Counted from the stretch's first letter, positions 51,489-61,969 are shown. The stretch: DNA of 64,000 nucleotides from Corynebacterium confusum (GCF_030408715.1 NZ_CP047202.1:1514294-1578293); one strand, 5' to 3'. Made by a program: numbers and translations. Notes: generated from the letters alone by a model not told the origin.

Positions 51489-53348
51489 TTAGTTCTCCGC
51501 CGGGGCCGCCGGCGTGTCCGGATCCGGCTCGGCGCGGTACTGGTCCAGTTTCTGGAAGAAGCTGTCCGTCATCGCCACGGAGACCTCCGAGCCGCCGCCC
51601 AAGACCACCAACGTGGCGAAGGCGATATCATCGTCGGCGCGGTAGCCAGTGAACCAGGCGTGCGAGCCCTCGTTGATCTCGGCCTCGCCGGTCTTGCCGT
51701 GGATTTCGCCTCCGGCCTGCATGCCGGAGGCCGTACCGTTTGTCACCGTCGCCCGCATCATCTGCCGCAGCTTGTCGATGATTTCCGGGCTTGGTCCGTT
51801 GACGTCCTCACTGGCCTTAGTCTCCCGGCCCGCCAGGAGGGCCGGCACCGGCCGCTTGCCGGCCGCCACGGTCGCAGAGACCAGCGCCATGCCAAACGGG
51901 CTGGCCAGGTCGTGGCCCTGGCCGTAGCCGGCCTCGGTGCGCTCCAGCGGCTCCTCGCCCATCGGCACCGAGCCGGTGATGGTGTTTAATCCCGGCACCT
52001 CGTAGTCGATGCCCAGCCCGAAGGCCTTCGACATGTCTTTCAGCTCGCCCGGGGCCAGCTTGGTGGAGATATCAGCGAAGGTCGTGTTGCACGATTGGGC
52101 AAACGCGCGCTCCAGCGGGACATCGCCCAGCGCGAAGCCGTTGTAATTGGTCACCACGCGGCCGTAGATATCCATCGTGCCTGGGCACGGAACGATCGTG
52201 CTAGGCGCCAGGCCCTGGTGGTCAACGCCCGCCCCGGCGGTGATGATCTTGAATACCGAGCCCGGCGGGTACTGGCCCTGCAAAGCCAAATCGCCCTTCT
52301 TGTCGGCCTCGGCGGTCTGCGCGACGGCCAGGATTTCGCCCGTCGACGGGCGCATCGCCACCATCATGGCCTCCTGCCCCGCCCGGGCATCGACGGCCTC
52401 CTGGGCGGCGCGCTGGACGTCGTAGTCGATGCCCACCTTCAGCGCCGGCGCCGGCTCCGGGGCATGGCGCTCGACGTCGCTGAGGGCGGCGCCGTGCTCG
52501 TTGACCACAGAGATGCTCCAGCCGTTGTTGCCGTCCACATCATCCTGGACCAGGGAGCGCACGCGCGACATAATATCCGGCGCGAAACCGGGGTCCTTCG
52601 TCACCAGTGCCGGTTCCTCGTTAAGGCGCACCGCGTCCACCCCGGCCAGCTCTTCCTGCAGGATCTTGCCGGCGACCTCGCTGTACATCCCGACCGAATA
52701 GGTGCCGGTGTTGTCCTCCAGCGTCTTGGCCAGCTCCTTGGCGTCAATGTCGCCGACGGTCTCATCCTCGGCTTTGGCGCGAGAGACCGCGTCGGCAATC
52801 CGCGCGGCCAGCCCGCGCGGCGAGGAGGTCTTCTCCCCGTCTACCAACAGGCGGAACTCCGTGCCCGGCTTGAGCAGCTCCACCCCGTCGGAGCTGACCA
52901 CCCCGGCCCGCTCGGCTTCGATGGCACGCAGCTCCAGGTGCTGATTCGCCCCCAGCTTGGGATGGATCATCGACGGCTGCCAGCGCACGGTCCATTCGTC
53001 ATTGGACTTGGTCAGCGCCATCTGGGTGTCGTAGTGCAGCTGCCGATCCCGTGGCAACGTCCAGGTCACCGAGTAATCCACGGTCGCGTAGCCCGGATCG
53101 TGGCTGTTGACGCCGGCCAACTCGAAATCCACACCTTCGGCCTGCAGGCTGTCGTAGCTTTCTTGGAAGGTCTGCCGGGTGGCCTCGGCATTATCGACCA
53201 GCCCGTCTAGGGACTCCGTGTCGCCTTCCTCAAGAGCGGTGAATACCTCTTCGGCCACCGGATCGACCGACGGCGGCTTCGGCGTACAGGCCACTACCCC
53301 GGCACTACACAACGCTGTTACCCACAGCAAAGCCACCGCCTTTTTCAT
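51489..53348 (-). CDS. Penicillin-binding protein, MecA-like lipoprotein
   Basis: Class B peptidoglycan transpeptidase of 619 aa. Signal peptide with lipobox VVAC (Cys 21), an NTF2-like MecA_N domain (about 30-145), a dimerisation domain, then the transpeptidase: SxxK in YPPGSVFKIITAG near 360, SxN in AQSCNTTFAD near 421, and KTG in IHGKTGEAEI near 553. It lacks a membrane anchor other than the lipid. In C. glutamicum a similar lipoprotein PBP follows map. MecA-type relatives can have low beta-lactam affinity, but that cannot be told from sequence. Confidence 0.93.
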   Translation of the reverse strand: MKKAVALLWVTALCSAGVVACTPKPPSVDPVAEEVFTALEEGDTESLDGLVDNAEATRQTFQESYDSLQAEGVDFELAGVNSHDPGYATVDYSVTWTLPRDRQLHYDTQMALTKSNDEWTVRWQPSMIHPKLGANQHLELRAIEAERAGVVSSDGVELLKPGTEFRLLVDGEKTSSPRGLAARIADAVSRAKAEDETVGDIDAKELAKTLEDNTGTYSVGMYSEVAGKILQEELAGVDAVRLNEEPALVTKDPGFAPDIMSRVRSLVQDDVDGNNGWSISVVNEHGAALSDVERHAPEPAPALKVGIDYDVQRAAQEAVDARAGQEAMMVAMRPSTGEILAVAQTAEADKKGDLALQGQYPPGSVFKIITAGAGVDHQGLAPSTIVPCPGTMDIYGRVVTNYNGFALGDVPLERAFAQSCNTTFADISTKLAPGELKDMSKAFGLGIDYEVPGLNTITGSVPMGEEPLERTEAGYGQGHDLASPFGMALVSATVAAGKRPVPALLAGRETKASEDVNGPSPEIIDKLRQMMRATVTNGTASGMQAGGEIHGKTGEAEINEGSHAWFTGYRADDDIAFATLVVLGGGSEVSVAMTDSFFQKLDQYRAEPDPDTPAAPAEN

Positions 53349-53422
53349 ATGTGCAAACACTACTCGGCTAGTGGCTGCCGGCCGTGACCAACACATCTTT
53401 CGTGCCGGCCTAAGCCAATTTG

Positions 53423-54586
53423 TTATTTCGTGACACGTACCTCGGCCTTGGCGCCCTCGACAGCTTCCATGCCTTCTTCCTCAGCAATGCGCTGAGCTTC
53501 CTCGATGAGCGTTTCGACAATCTTGTCTTCCGGCACGGTCTTGATGACCTCGCCCTTGACGAAGATCTGGCCCTTGCCGTTGCCGGAGGCAACGCCGAGG
53601 TCGGCATCGCGTGCCTCGCCCGGGCCGTTAACCACGCAGCCCATGACGGCCACGCGCAGCGGGAACTCCATCCCGTCGAGGCCGGCGGTGACTTCCTCGG
53701 CCAGCGTGTAGACATCGACCTGGGCGCGGCCGCAGGACGGGCAGGAGACGATCTCCAGCTTGCGCGGGCGCAGGTTCAGCGACTGCAGGATCTGGTCGCC
53801 CACCTTGATCTCTTCCACCGGGTCGGCCGACAGGGACACGCGGATGGTGTCGCCAATGCCCTGGGACAGCAGCGAGCCAAAGGCCACCGAGGACTTGATG
53901 GTGCCCATGAACTTCGGGCCGGCCTCAGTAACGCCCAGGTGCAGCGGGTAGTCGGTCTGCTCGGCCAGCTGGCGGTAGGCCTCCACCATCAGCACCGGGT
54001 CGGAGTGCTTGACGGAGATGGCGATGTCGCCGAAGCCGTGCCCCTCGAAGAGGCCGGCCTCCCAGATGGCGGACTCGACCAAGGCCTCCGGGGTGGCCTT
54101 GCCGTACTTTTCCAGCAGGCGCTTGTCCAGGGAGCCGCCGTTGACGCCGATACGGATCGGGATGCCGGCGTCGCCGGCCGCCTGTGCGACCTCCTTAACG
54201 CGGCCGTCGAATTCCTTGATGTTGCCCGGGTTCACGCGCACCGCGGCACAGCCGGCTTCGATGGCCTGGAAGATGTACTTCGGCTGAAAGTGGATGTCCG
54301 CGATGACCGGGATGGGCGACTTCTTCGCGATGGTCGGCAGCGCCTCGGCGTCGATGGGCTTCGGGCACGCGACGCGCACGATGTCGCAGCCGGACGCGGT
54401 CAGCTGCGCGATCTGCTGCAGCGTGGCGTTGATGTCGTGCGTTTTGGTGTTGGTCATCGACTGGACCGAGATGGGGTGCTCCGAGCCCACACCGACGGGG
54501 CCGACGGAAAGCTGACGGGTCTTACGCCGCGGGGCCAGGGTAGGCGGCGGTCCTTCGGGGATGCCGAGACCAATAGAGGTTGACAT
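53423..54586 (-). CDS. ispG: 4-hydroxy-3-methylbut-2-en-1-yl diphosphate synthase IspG
   Basis: Iron-sulfur enzyme of the penultimate step of the MEP isoprenoid pathway. The 387-residue protein has the TIM-barrel N-terminal domain ([22 protein letters not shown], then [13 protein letters not shown]) and the [4Fe-4S] Cys residues in [17 protein letters not shown] and [12 protein letters not shown]. It lies in the same minus-strand group as rseP and dxr, an order widely conserved in bacteria. Confidence 0.97.
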   Translation of the reverse strand: MSTSIGLGIPEGPPPTLAPRRKTRQLSVGPVGVGSEHPISVQSMTNTKTHDINATLQQIAQLTASGCDIVRVACPKPIDAEALPTIAKKSPIPVIADIHFQPKYIFQAIEAGCAAVRVNPGNIKEFDGRVKEVAQAAGDAGIPIRIGVNGGSLDKRLLEKYGKATPEALVESAIWEAGLFEGHGFGDIAISVKHSDPVLMVEAYRQLAEQTDYPLHLGVTEAGPKFMGTIKSSVAFGSLLSQGIGDTIRVSLSADPVEEIKVGDQILQSLNLRPRKLEIVSCPSCGRAQVDVYTLAEEVTAGLDGMEFPLRVAVMGCVVNGPGEARDADLGVASGNGKGQIFVKGEVIKTVPEDKIVETLIEEAQRIAEEEGMEAVEGAKAEVRVTK

Positions 54587-54760
54587 GCACGCTCCTTGCT
54601 TGTCTGATTTGCCGGTCTGTCCTCGCCCCTCCGACAGGTGCCGCCCGCAGAGGACGGAAACCAGCTAGGAAAAGTAGGGACAGGTTGTGCGGTACTACCG
54701 ATAACGCCCCCACTTTAGCACTGCCTGCCGCGCACCGACGCCTGCGCTGGGGCGGCCCGG

Positions 54761-55969
54761 TCAGCCGAAGAGCCGGATGGGATTGACCACGTCCGCGATG
54801 ATGATGACCACGCCGACGGCCAGCAGCGCCGCCGCGATCGCATAAGTCACGGGCATGAGCTTGGTGTAGTCCGCCGGGCCGGCGGGTTGCTTGCCGGCCA
54901 TGCGCCGGAAGAAGTCCCGGATCTTTTCGTAAAAGACCACCGCGATGTGGCCGCCGTCAAACGGCGGGAGCGGTATGAGATTGAACAAGGCCAGGAAGAA
55001 GTTCAGCGTCGCCAGCATCATGAAAAACGCCGCCCACAGGTCGTTTTCCACCAGTTCGCCGCCCACGCGGGAGGCGCCCACGACGGACATCGGCCCCTGC
55101 TCGTCACGCTCGGCGCCGAAGATGGAGGCCACCACGCCCGGGATCTTCGCCGGGAATTGCTTAATGCCCTCGACGGTCGCCTCCAGCATGTTCCAGGAGT
55201 AGTGCCAGGTGGCCGGCCACGCCTCCCAGAAGCCGTACTGCCGGACCGTGTCCAGCGGCTGGTTGACCAGCCCGATAGAACCGGCCTCGACCAGCTCCCC
55301 CTGCGGGTCCGGGCGCAGGACGGTGTCGAGTGCCACCTCGACGGTGCGGGCCTGACCGTCGCGCTCGATGCCCAGCTCGATGGTCTCGCCCGGCAGCTGG
55401 AGGACCTCGTCGCGAAGGGTCGTGAAATCCGGGATCTCTTCCCCGTTCAGGGTCAGGATGATGTCGCCCGGGCGCACTCCTGCCGCAGCCGCGGGGCCAT
55501 CGCCCTGGCACGGCTGGATTTTCCCGGCGGCATCCGCGTCTGCACTACAGACGGTCTCGCCCACGCGCGGGCGGTAGTCCGCCTTCGGATCGGGCAGGCC
55601 CGCGGTCTGAGCGACGATGAAGAGGATCAGAAAGCCCAAGACCAGGTTCACGGCCACGCCGCCGCTGAGCACCGCGATGCGCTGCCACCACGGCTTGGTG
55701 TACATCGCGTGGGGCTTTTCCTCCTCGGTGAGGAATTCGTCCTGCGGGGTCATGCCCGCGATATCGCAGAAGCCGCCGACCGGTAGGGCGGCCAGCCCGT
55801 ACTCGGTATGCCCGCGGGTAAAGCCCACCAGCTTCGGGCCGAAGCCGATGAAATAACGGCGCACCCGCATCCCAAAGGCACGGGCGGTGAGCATGTGCCC
55901 CGCCTCGTGCAGGGCGATGGTAATCCCGATGCCCAGGGCGAACAGGACTATCCCCAAGATATTGGCCAT
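54761..55969 (-). CDS. rseP: Site-2 (RIP) metalloprotease RseP
   Basis: Intramembrane zinc protease that cleaves anti-sigma factors and similar substrates. HEAGH is at residues 21-25 in the first membrane helix; a PDZ domain (about 130-215, GVRPGDIILTLNGEEIPDFTTLRDEVLQLPGETIELGIER) follows, and the second active-site motif LFNLIPLPPFDGGH with the zinc Asp is near 335-345. 402 aa, four membrane segments. The mycobacterial homologue Rip1 controls several ECF sigma factors; the dxr-rseP-ispG order is conserved. Confidence 0.95.
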   Translation of the reverse strand: MANILGIVLFALGIGITIALHEAGHMLTARAFGMRVRRYFIGFGPKLVGFTRGHTEYGLAALPVGGFCDIAGMTPQDEFLTEEEKPHAMYTKPWWQRIAVLSGGVAVNLVLGFLILFIVAQTAGLPDPKADYRPRVGETVCSADADAAGKIQPCQGDGPAAAAGVRPGDIILTLNGEEIPDFTTLRDEVLQLPGETIELGIERDGQARTVEVALDTVLRPDPQGELVEAGSIGLVNQPLDTVRQYGFWEAWPATWHYSWNMLEATVEGIKQFPAKIPGVVASIFGAERDEQGPMSVVGASRVGGELVENDLWAAFFMMLATLNFFLALFNLIPLPPFDGGHIAVVFYEKIRDFFRRMAGKQPAGPADYTKLMPVTYAIAAALLAVGVVIIIADVVNPIRLFG

Positions 55970-55992
55970 TAACAGTACCGCTTTCTAGCTGG

Positions 55993-57159
55993 CTAGCGGG
56001 CGTAGTGATCTACGCGCTCATTGGCGCGGGCGCGGGCCTCGCGCTCGACGGCGAGGACATCACCGACGCTTGAGGGTACACCAGCATAACCGCCGCAGTC
56101 ACCTACCACTTCGCCCACGATGTCCACGATGCGCGGGAAGTGGAGCCGCCCGGCCAGAAACGCCGCGGCCGCTTCCTCGTTCGCCGCGTTGTACACCGCC
56201 GGGTGGCTGCCGCCGGTGGTCGCCACCTGGCGGGCCAGCTGCACCGCTGGGAAGGACTCATCATCCAGCGGCTCGAATTCCCACGTGTAGGCGTTGCTAA
56301 AGTCCAGCGCCGGGGCGGCATCCGGCAAGCGGTTCGGCCAGTCCAGGGCGAGGGAAATCGGCAGCTTCATCGACGGCGGGGAGGCCTGCGCCATGGTGCA
56401 GCCGTCGACGAAGGTGGCCATCGAGTGCACGATGGACTGCGGGTGCACGGTGACCTCGATGTCGGCGGCCGGCACGTCGAAGAGCAACGTCGCCTCGATG
56501 AGTTCCAAGCCCTTGTTGATGAGCGTGGCCGAGTTCAGGGTGTTCATCTGCCCCATCGACCACGTCGGGTGCTGAGCGGCCTGCTGCGGGGTCACCTCCC
56601 ACATCTGCTCGCGGGTCCAGCCCCTAAACGGCCCGCCCGAGGCGGTTAGCACCAGCGAGCGCAGCTCGCCGCGCCGGCCCGCCAGCAGCGCCTGGGCCAT
56701 GGCCGAGTGCTCCGAGTCCACCGGCACGATCTGTCCCTCGCGGGCGGTGTTGGTGACCAGCGTGCCGCCGGCCACCAGGGATTCCTTGTTGGCCAGCGCC
56801 AGGTAGGAGCCAGTCTCGATGGCGGCCAGGGTGGCCTTGAGCCCCAGCGAACCGACCAGGGCGTTGAGCACCGTGTCCGCGGTGACTAGGCGGGTAAGCT
56901 CCTCCGCGGAATCTGGGCCGGCGATGACCTTTCCGCCCAAGGCCTCCGAGACCTCCGCGGCGGCCTGCCGGTCGGCTACCGCGACGTGGTTAGCCGAAAG
57001 GTTGAGTTGCCGGGCCTGCTCCGCGATGGCCTGCGGGTTACTGCCGCCGGCGGCGATGCCCACGACCGCGAATTTGTCGGGGTTGGCCCGAATGACTTCC
57101 ACTGCTTGGGTACCGATTGAGCCGGTAGATCCCAGGATCAGAACGCGCTTAATACTCAC
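55993..57159 (-). CDS. dxr: 1-deoxy-D-xylulose 5-phosphate reductoisomerase
   Basis: Second step of the MEP pathway, NADPH- and metal-dependent. The NADPH loop [17 protein letters not shown] is at the N-terminus. [12 protein letters not shown] lies near 120-131, [14 protein letters not shown] near 145-158, the flexible active-site loop [12 protein letters not shown] near 171-182, and [13 protein letters not shown] near 215-227. 388 aa; ATG at 57159. The downstream rseP starts 23 bases after the dxr stop codon. Confidence 0.97.
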   Translation of the reverse strand: MSIKRVLILGSTGSIGTQAVEVIRANPDKFAVVGIAAGGSNPQAIAEQARQLNLSANHVAVADRQAAAEVSEALGGKVIAGPDSAEELTRLVTADTVLNALVGSLGLKATLAAIETGSYLALANKESLVAGGTLVTNTAREGQIVPVDSEHSAMAQALLAGRRGELRSLVLTASGGPFRGWTREQMWEVTPQQAAQHPTWSMGQMNTLNSATLINKGLELIEATLLFDVPAADIEVTVHPQSIVHSMATFVDGCTMAQASPPSMKLPISLALDWPNRLPDAAPALDFSNAYTWEFEPLDDESFPAVQLARQVATTGGSHPAVYNAANEEAAAAFLAGRLHFPRIVDIVGEVVGDCGGYAGVPSSVGDVLAVEREARARANERVDHYAR

Positions 57160-57232
57160 CCGTCCTAGAGTAGTAGCTCCGCCGGCCCCGCGCGGCGGGG
57201 GTGTTCGATCGCACGAGCCCGCGTCAATGTTC

Positions 57233-57308
57233 TAAAATAGGGCCCAGAAAGTTGGCCTATAGCGCCGTGCCGCGCCCCGGCCTGGGGCGTGTGCTTTAAG
57301 GCGCACAC
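57233..57308 (+). promoter_or_regulatory. Promoter and two-hairpin leader of DUF2631 gene
   Basis: TAAAAT (57233-57238) can serve as -10. The leader then holds two adjacent hairpins: CGCCCC-ggcct-GGGGCG (57273-57289) and GTGTGC-tttaaggc-GCACAC (57289-57308), directly before AAAAGGAG. Their role is unknown. Confidence 0.4.
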
Positions 57309-57323
57309 GCAAAAGGAGTGCAC

Positions 57324-57767
57324 GTGTCTTCCCACAAGTTGGTTCCTGAGGTCCACGGCGGAGTTTCCACCGATGACGTCCCCTCGGCAGAGTTCGGCTG
57401 GTCCCGGACCCCGCATACCGGTGTTCAGGTCGCCGGCTGGATCACCGTCCTAGTCCTGCTGGGCTACAACTTCGGTAACCACCAGGGCCACGTGGAGACC
57501 ATCTACCTCTTCCTCTTTGCCGCGCTGATCGCCATCGGCCTCATCATCGACCTCTTCCAGCCGAAGATGAAGCAGGTGCGCACCATCACCGCCCGCAACC
57601 AGCCGGAGGGCTACCAGGAGCTGGACTGGACCTACGAGCAGAAGACGGTCGGCGGCCCCTACGCGGAGCTGACCGACTCCCAGCTGCGCGCCCTGAACAT
57701 CGAGCCTTCTCGCGTGTCCCACCTGCGCGTCGGCGAGGCCGTTCCGACCGCCCAGGTAGAGCGCTAA
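57324..57767 (+). CDS. DUF2631 membrane protein
   Basis: The 147-residue protein starts SSHKLVPEVHGGVSTDDVPSAEFGWS, the DUF2631 opening, then has two hydrophobic segments (about 38-53 and 60-80), and a cytoplasmic tail extended beyond the usual domain (RNQPEGYQELDWTYEQK...). GTG at 57324 is chosen because GGAG lies five bases upstream; the GTG at 57318 is part of that ribosome site. DUF2631 genes flank dxr in mycobacteria and corynebacteria. Function unknown. Confidence 0.88.
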   Translation: MSSHKLVPEVHGGVSTDDVPSAEFGWSRTPHTGVQVAGWITVLVLLGYNFGNHQGHVETIYLFLFAALIAIGLIIDLFQPKMKQVRTITARNQPEGYQELDWTYEQKTVGGPYAELTDSQLRALNIEPSRVSHLRVGEAVPTAQVER

Positions 57768-57790
57768 AAAGCACCTAGCCGCGCAAGATT

Positions 57791-57826
57791 AAAGCCGCCC
57801 GCCCCGTCCCGGGGCCGGCGGCTTTT
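57791..57826 (+). terminator. Intrinsic terminator of the DUF2631 gene
   Basis: AAAGCCGCC(c)GCCCCG pairs with CGGGGC(c)GGCGGCTTT around TCC and is followed by TTCG, 23 bases after the stop codon; it also faces the convergent ABC permease end. Confidence 0.88.
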
Positions 57827-57858
57827 TCGTGTCCTCGGCAGATAAGCCCTGCCCCGCG

Positions 57859-59478
57859 CTATTTCACGTAGGTGCCGACCTTGGCGTAGATTTCCGGCAT
57901 CTGCTTGTCCACGCGCTTGCCGCAGATTATCCAAGCCGCCGCGTAAATCGCCGCGGGCAGGGCCACGGTCACCAGCACGCCCAGGCCGGTGAGCAGGGCC
58001 AAGGACTGACTCACCCCGATGATCATCAGGATGCCGCCGGGCGCAATCGGCAGCCAGCCGGCCAGCAGCACGACGAAGGCGCTGATAAACGCCGCGGCCT
58101 GCATGCCGGACTTGTCCGTCCAGGGGTTCGCCCCGGGCGCAGACATTGGGTACGGGTTGAAGGTGGCCATCACCATGGACAGGCCGCAGGCCGACAGCAG
58201 CAGGCCCAGGGTGGCCACGCCCACGAGCACGGTCAGCGAAGGATCGGGCTGGATGATGAGCAAGATGACGAAGAGGACGACCGCCGCGATAACACCCGGG
58301 GTTACCATGGCCAGGTGGCGGGCGTAAAGGAAAACGCGCGGGCGCACCGGTACTACCATGGTCACCCAGTTGCTGGGCCCGGCGTAGCCGAAATCGTTGG
58401 AGGCGCTAATCCCGCCCAGGACCCCGGTAATGGCCAGGAAGAACAAGCCTTCCACCCCGCGCCCGCCGAAGCTCATCGCGACGGCGAAGATGATCATCAC
58501 CGGCAGGAACAGCAGCGTGGACGACAGCCGCGTATCGCGGATAAAGTAGCGCAGCACGCGCTTGTATTCCATCGCCGCCGGGCTGGCATAAGGCAGGCCC
58601 GCCAGCCGCAGCGCACCCACGCCCTGGGCCCGGGCCCCTTCCGAGGCCTGCGGCCCCGACTCGTAGGCCTGTCGGAAGCTGCGGGCGGTCTGCCGGCGCC
58701 ACAGCCACAACCCCATGGCCAGAAAGACCACGGCGGCTAGCAGCTGGCCTAAAGCCTGCGCCCACTGCCCGTTGGCTACCGATGCCGCCCAGCCCATACC
58801 GGCGCCCAACGGCGTCCAGGCGGCGGCCTCACCGAAGCCGACTATCGGCAGGCCCTCGACACCCAAGTTCTGGACGGCGATGAAGCCGAAGATCAACACC
58901 ACGAAGCCTACCCCGGAAATCATGGACCTCCGCGTCTTGCTGGCGCCCATCTCCTTGACCACTAGCTGCGCTCCCCCGGCAATGACCTCGGTCCACACCA
59001 CCGCCAACGCCAGCGAGACGGCCTGGCCCAGGACGAAGACCACGATCATCGCGGCGGCGCCGTTGGCCGCCAGCACGAACGAGCCGGCCACCGCGAAGAT
59101 GAGCGTGACCGCGGCGGCGATGAATACGCGGCTGGACCACAGCGCCACCCGCGCGAGCCCGCGCTCGGCCGTGGCCGCGTCGATGGGCAGGCCGCGCAGG
59201 TCCACCGGCCCGACCTGCCGCTCACCGGCGGGCATGAAGATGCTGACGACGATCAGCGCCGCCGTGCCGAGGGCCACGGCCCCGGTCAGGGCGTGGAAGC
59301 GGCCCGGGCCGGCGGAGACCTCCAGGCTCACGTTCAGGATCACGCTGACCAGACCGATGAGCGCGTAGAAGCCGAAAAGTACCACCATCCACGTCTGGGA
59401 CGGGTTGGACTTAAAGCTGCGCGTCCACAGCGTGCGGTGCAGGGAAAACAGCGTGGCAGGCACCGAGGCCTTAGTCAT
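57859..59478 (-). CDS. ABC exporter permease, about 12-14 membrane segments
   Basis: The 539-residue integral membrane protein has hydrophobic segments throughout, starting with WMVVLFGFYALIGLVSVIL, and no soluble domain. Loops carry RPRVFLYARHLAMVTPGV-like basic stretches. It is translationally coupled to the ATPase gene (ATG at 59478 overlaps its stop by 8 bases), giving a two-gene ABC exporter of the ABC-2 kind. The cargo is unknown; large single-polypeptide permeases of this type occur beside rlmN in several corynebacteria (recalled, not verified). Confidence 0.85.
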   Translation of the reverse strand: MTKASVPATLFSLHRTLWTRSFKSNPSQTWMVVLFGFYALIGLVSVILNVSLEVSAGPGRFHALTGAVALGTAALIVVSIFMPAGERQVGPVDLRGLPIDAATAERGLARVALWSSRVFIAAAVTLIFAVAGSFVLAANGAAAMIVVFVLGQAVSLALAVVWTEVIAGGAQLVVKEMGASKTRRSMISGVGFVVLIFGFIAVQNLGVEGLPIVGFGEAAAWTPLGAGMGWAASVANGQWAQALGQLLAAVVFLAMGLWLWRRQTARSFRQAYESGPQASEGARAQGVGALRLAGLPYASPAAMEYKRVLRYFIRDTRLSSTLLFLPVMIIFAVAMSFGGRGVEGLFFLAITGVLGGISASNDFGYAGPSNWVTMVVPVRPRVFLYARHLAMVTPGVIAAVVLFVILLIIQPDPSLTVLVGVATLGLLLSACGLSMVMATFNPYPMSAPGANPWTDKSGMQAAAFISAFVVLLAGWLPIAPGGILMIIGVSQSLALLTGLGVLVTVALPAAIYAAAWIICGKRVDKQMPEIYAKVGTYVK

Positions 59479-60277
59479 CGCGACCACCCCGCAGCCAACC
59501 CAGGGATCCCTCGGCCAGGGAGCCGCCTCCGGTCAGCTCGATGAACAGGTCGGTCAGGCTACGGCCCTGGCGCACGTTATCCACGTGGCCGCAGGTGGCC
59601 ACCCGGCCGCGGTGGATGACCGCGACGTGATCGCACAGCCCCTCGACCAGCTCCATCACGTGGGAGGACAAGATGACGGTCTTGCCGCCGGCCACGAACT
59701 CCCGCAGGATCGACTGGATGAGCCGGCCGGAAACCGGGTCGACGGCCTCCAGGGGCTCGTCCAACACCAGCACGTCCGGGGCGTGCAGCAGGGCGCCGGC
59801 CAGCAGGATCTTCTTGGTCATGCCGGCCGAATAATCCGCGATGTACTTGGAGCCGGCATCGGAAAGCTGCAGCGCCGCCAGCAGCTCCTCGGAGCGACTG
59901 GCTACCACGGACTCCTCCATCCCCCGCAACGCGCCCAGGTAGTAGAGGTATTCGGGGCCGCTCAGGCGGTCGAAAACCGGGGCGCCGTCCATGAGCAGCC
60001 CGACGCGGGCCACCGCCTGGTTGTGCTCGGCCCACACGTCGTGGCCGGCCAGGTAGGCCTGCCCGGTATCGGGCCGCACAAGCCCGCAGGCCATCGTCAG
60101 CATGGTGGTCTTGCCGGCGCCGTTGGGGCCCACGATGCCGTAGAGCGAACCGCGTGGGATGTCCAGGCTGAGGTTGTCCACGGCCGGGGTACCGGAAAAA
60201 GCTTTACTCAGGCCCCGCACGGCGAAGGCCTGAGTGGTCGGATCAGCGGCGAGCTGAGGAAAATTGGGCTGTGTCAT
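59471..60277 (-). CDS. ABC exporter ATPase
   Basis: 268 aa with Walker A GPNGAGKTTML near 52-62, Q-loop region LLMDGAPVFDRLSG, a degenerate signature YSAGMTKK near 150-157 (instead of LSGGQ), Walker B VLVLDEPLEAVDP near 169-181, and H-loop LSSHVMEL. The YSxGM(x)K(K) signature is common in ABC-2 type exporters of the CcmA class. It pairs with the permease just downstream. Confidence 0.9.
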   Translation of the reverse strand: MTQPNFPQLAADPTTQAFAVRGLSKAFSGTPAVDNLSLDIPRGSLYGIVGPNGAGKTTMLTMACGLVRPDTGQAYLAGHDVWAEHNQAVARVGLLMDGAPVFDRLSGPEYLYYLGALRGMEESVVASRSEELLAALQLSDAGSKYIADYSAGMTKKILLAGALLHAPDVLVLDEPLEAVDPVSGRLIQSILREFVAGGKTVILSSHVMELVEGLCDHVAVIHRGRVATCGHVDNVRQGRSLTDLFIELTGGGSLAEGSLGWLRGGRDD

Positions 60278-60320
60278 GCCCGCAAGATTATCAGTCGGCT
60301 ATCAGCCCCGCAGGATAAAC

Positions 60321-61457
60321 CTAAACGCCGGCAGGCTCCTTGGCGTCGGCGGAATCCTCGTCCCGCTCCTCGGCCGCCAGCTGGCCGCAAGCCGCAGCGA
60401 TCTCCTGGCCCTTGGTGTCGCGCACCGTGCACGGCACGCCCTGGGCCTGGACGCGGCGAACGAACTCATCCTGGCGCGCCTTTGGGGCCGCGTCCCACTC
60501 AGAGCCCGGCGTCGGGTTCAGCGGGATGACGTTGACATGCACCTTGGAGCCCAGCGCCTGGTGCAGCTTGCGCCCCAGCATGTCGGCGCGGAAGTCCTGG
60601 TCGTTCTTATCGCGGATGAGCGCGTACTCGATGGACACGCGCCGCGAGGTCTTGTCCACGTAGTAGCGCGCTGCGTCCAAGACTTCCTCGACCGACCAGC
60701 GGTTGTTGATCGGCACCAGGGTGTCGCGCAGCTCGTCGTCCGGGGTGTGCAACGAGACCGCCAGGGTGCAGGAGAGGTCCTCGTCCGCCAGCTTGCGGAT
60801 GGCCGGGGCCACGCCAACGGTGGAGACGGTCACGTTGCGCATGGACATGCCGAAGCCGAAGGGCGCGGGCGCGGTGATCTGGCGCACCGCCTGCACGACG
60901 CGCTTGTAGTTGGCCAGCGGCTCCCCCATGCCCATAAAGACGATGTTGGACAGGCGGCCACCCTCCGCGGCCATCTCCTTGGCCGCGTTGCGGACCTGCT
61001 CGACGATTTCCGCGGTGGACAGGTTGCGGTCCAGCCCGCCCTGGCCGGTCGCGCAGAACGGGCAGGCCATGCCGCAGCCGGCCTGGGAGGAAATGCACAA
61101 GGTCGCGCGCCCCGGGTAGCGCATCAGCACCGACTCCAGCAGCGTCCCGTCGTGTAGGCGCCACAGGGACTTGGTGGTCTCCCCGTCGTCCGTGCCCGAG
61201 TGCTTGATCGGGGTCATCAGCTCCGGGAAGAGCGCGTCCTGGATGTCCTGGCGGGCGCTAGCCGGGACGTCGGTCATGTCCTCGACGTTGTTGGTGTAGT
61301 GAACGTAGTAGTGCTGGGCCAGCTGCTTCGCGCGGAACTTCGGCAGGCCGAGCTCCGCGAGCTTGGCTACGCGTTCTTCGTGGGAAAGGTCGGCGAAGTG
61401 CTTCGGCGGAAGACCACGCCGCGGGGCCGAGAAGTTAAGTTTCACAGACTGTGCCAT
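60321..61457 (-). CDS. rlmN: Dual-specificity 23S rRNA/tRNA methyltransferase RlmN
   Basis: Radical SAM enzyme that methylates C2 of A2503 in 23S rRNA and A37 in some tRNAs. The cluster motif CGMACPFC is at residues 128-135; [13 protein letters not shown] and the product-forming Cys in [16 protein letters not shown] near the C-terminus are present. ATG at 61457 gives 378 aa and follows GGGAG by six bases; longer in-frame starts add unrelated basic residues. Confidence 0.96.
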   Translation of the reverse strand: MAQSVKLNFSAPRRGLPPKHFADLSHEERVAKLAELGLPKFRAKQLAQHYYVHYTNNVEDMTDVPASARQDIQDALFPELMTPIKHSGTDDGETTKSLWRLHDGTLLESVLMRYPGRATLCISSQAGCGMACPFCATGQGGLDRNLSTAEIVEQVRNAAKEMAAEGGRLSNIVFMGMGEPLANYKRVVQAVRQITAPAPFGFGMSMRNVTVSTVGVAPAIRKLADEDLSCTLAVSLHTPDDELRDTLVPINNRWSVEEVLDAARYYVDKTSRRVSIEYALIRDKNDQDFRADMLGRKLHQALGSKVHVNVIPLNPTPGSEWDAAPKARQDEFVRRVQAQGVPCTVRDTKGQEIAAACGQLAAEERDEDSADAKEPAGV

Positions 61458-61561
61458 AATGGCTCCCATTTTGGCACGTCTGCGCGCCAAGTGCCCAATC
61501 TATCGGCGCCCACGCGGCCCAGAAGTGGCGCAACCAACCCGCGACACGTTTAAATATTTAT

Positions 61562-61969
61562 ATGACACATTCCCAAAACGCAGAACCGGATTACACCGAC
61601 GCCTACGCGGGCGCCGGCTCGACCAACGCTAAGGCCCCCGCCACCACCGGCGCGGGCGCAGATTCCGGTGCCCTAGAGACCACCCCGGCCACCGACGAGA
61701 AACCACAGGGCAAGGGCAAGGTCTCCGGATCCTTCGCCGCTTCTACCTGGGTCGCTCTCATCATCGGCTTCCTGCTGCTTATCCTGCTGATCGTCTTCAT
61801 CATGCAGAACCAGCAGTCCGTGCCGGTCAACTTCCTCGGCTGGAGCGGCGCCTTCCCCGCCGGGATCGCCTTTTTGTTGTTTGCTATCGCCGGCGCGCTG
61901 ATTATGGCGTGCGTCGGCGGCTGGCGCATGTTCGAGCTGCGCCGCCAGGTCAAGCGCGCCGGGCGCTAA
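61562..61969 (+). CDS. LapA-like (DUF1049) membrane protein
   Basis: The 135-residue protein has a polar Ala/Thr/Gly-rich N-terminus (about 65 residues), then two membrane segments: STWVALIIGFLLLILLIVFIMQNQQSVPVNFLGWSGAFPAGIAFLLFAIAGALIMACVGG, with the IMQNQQSVPVNFLGW motif of the LapA/LptT family. E. coli relatives help lipopolysaccharide assembly; the actinobacterial role is unknown. A TAAATA ends five bases before the ATG. Its stop overlaps the convergent cdsA stop by four bases. Confidence 0.88.
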   Translation: MTHSQNAEPDYTDAYAGAGSTNAKAPATTGAGADSGALETTPATDEKPQGKGKVSGSFAASTWVALIIGFLLLILLIVFIMQNQQSVPVNFLGWSGAFPAGIAFLLFAIAGALIMACVGGWRMFELRRQVKRAGR

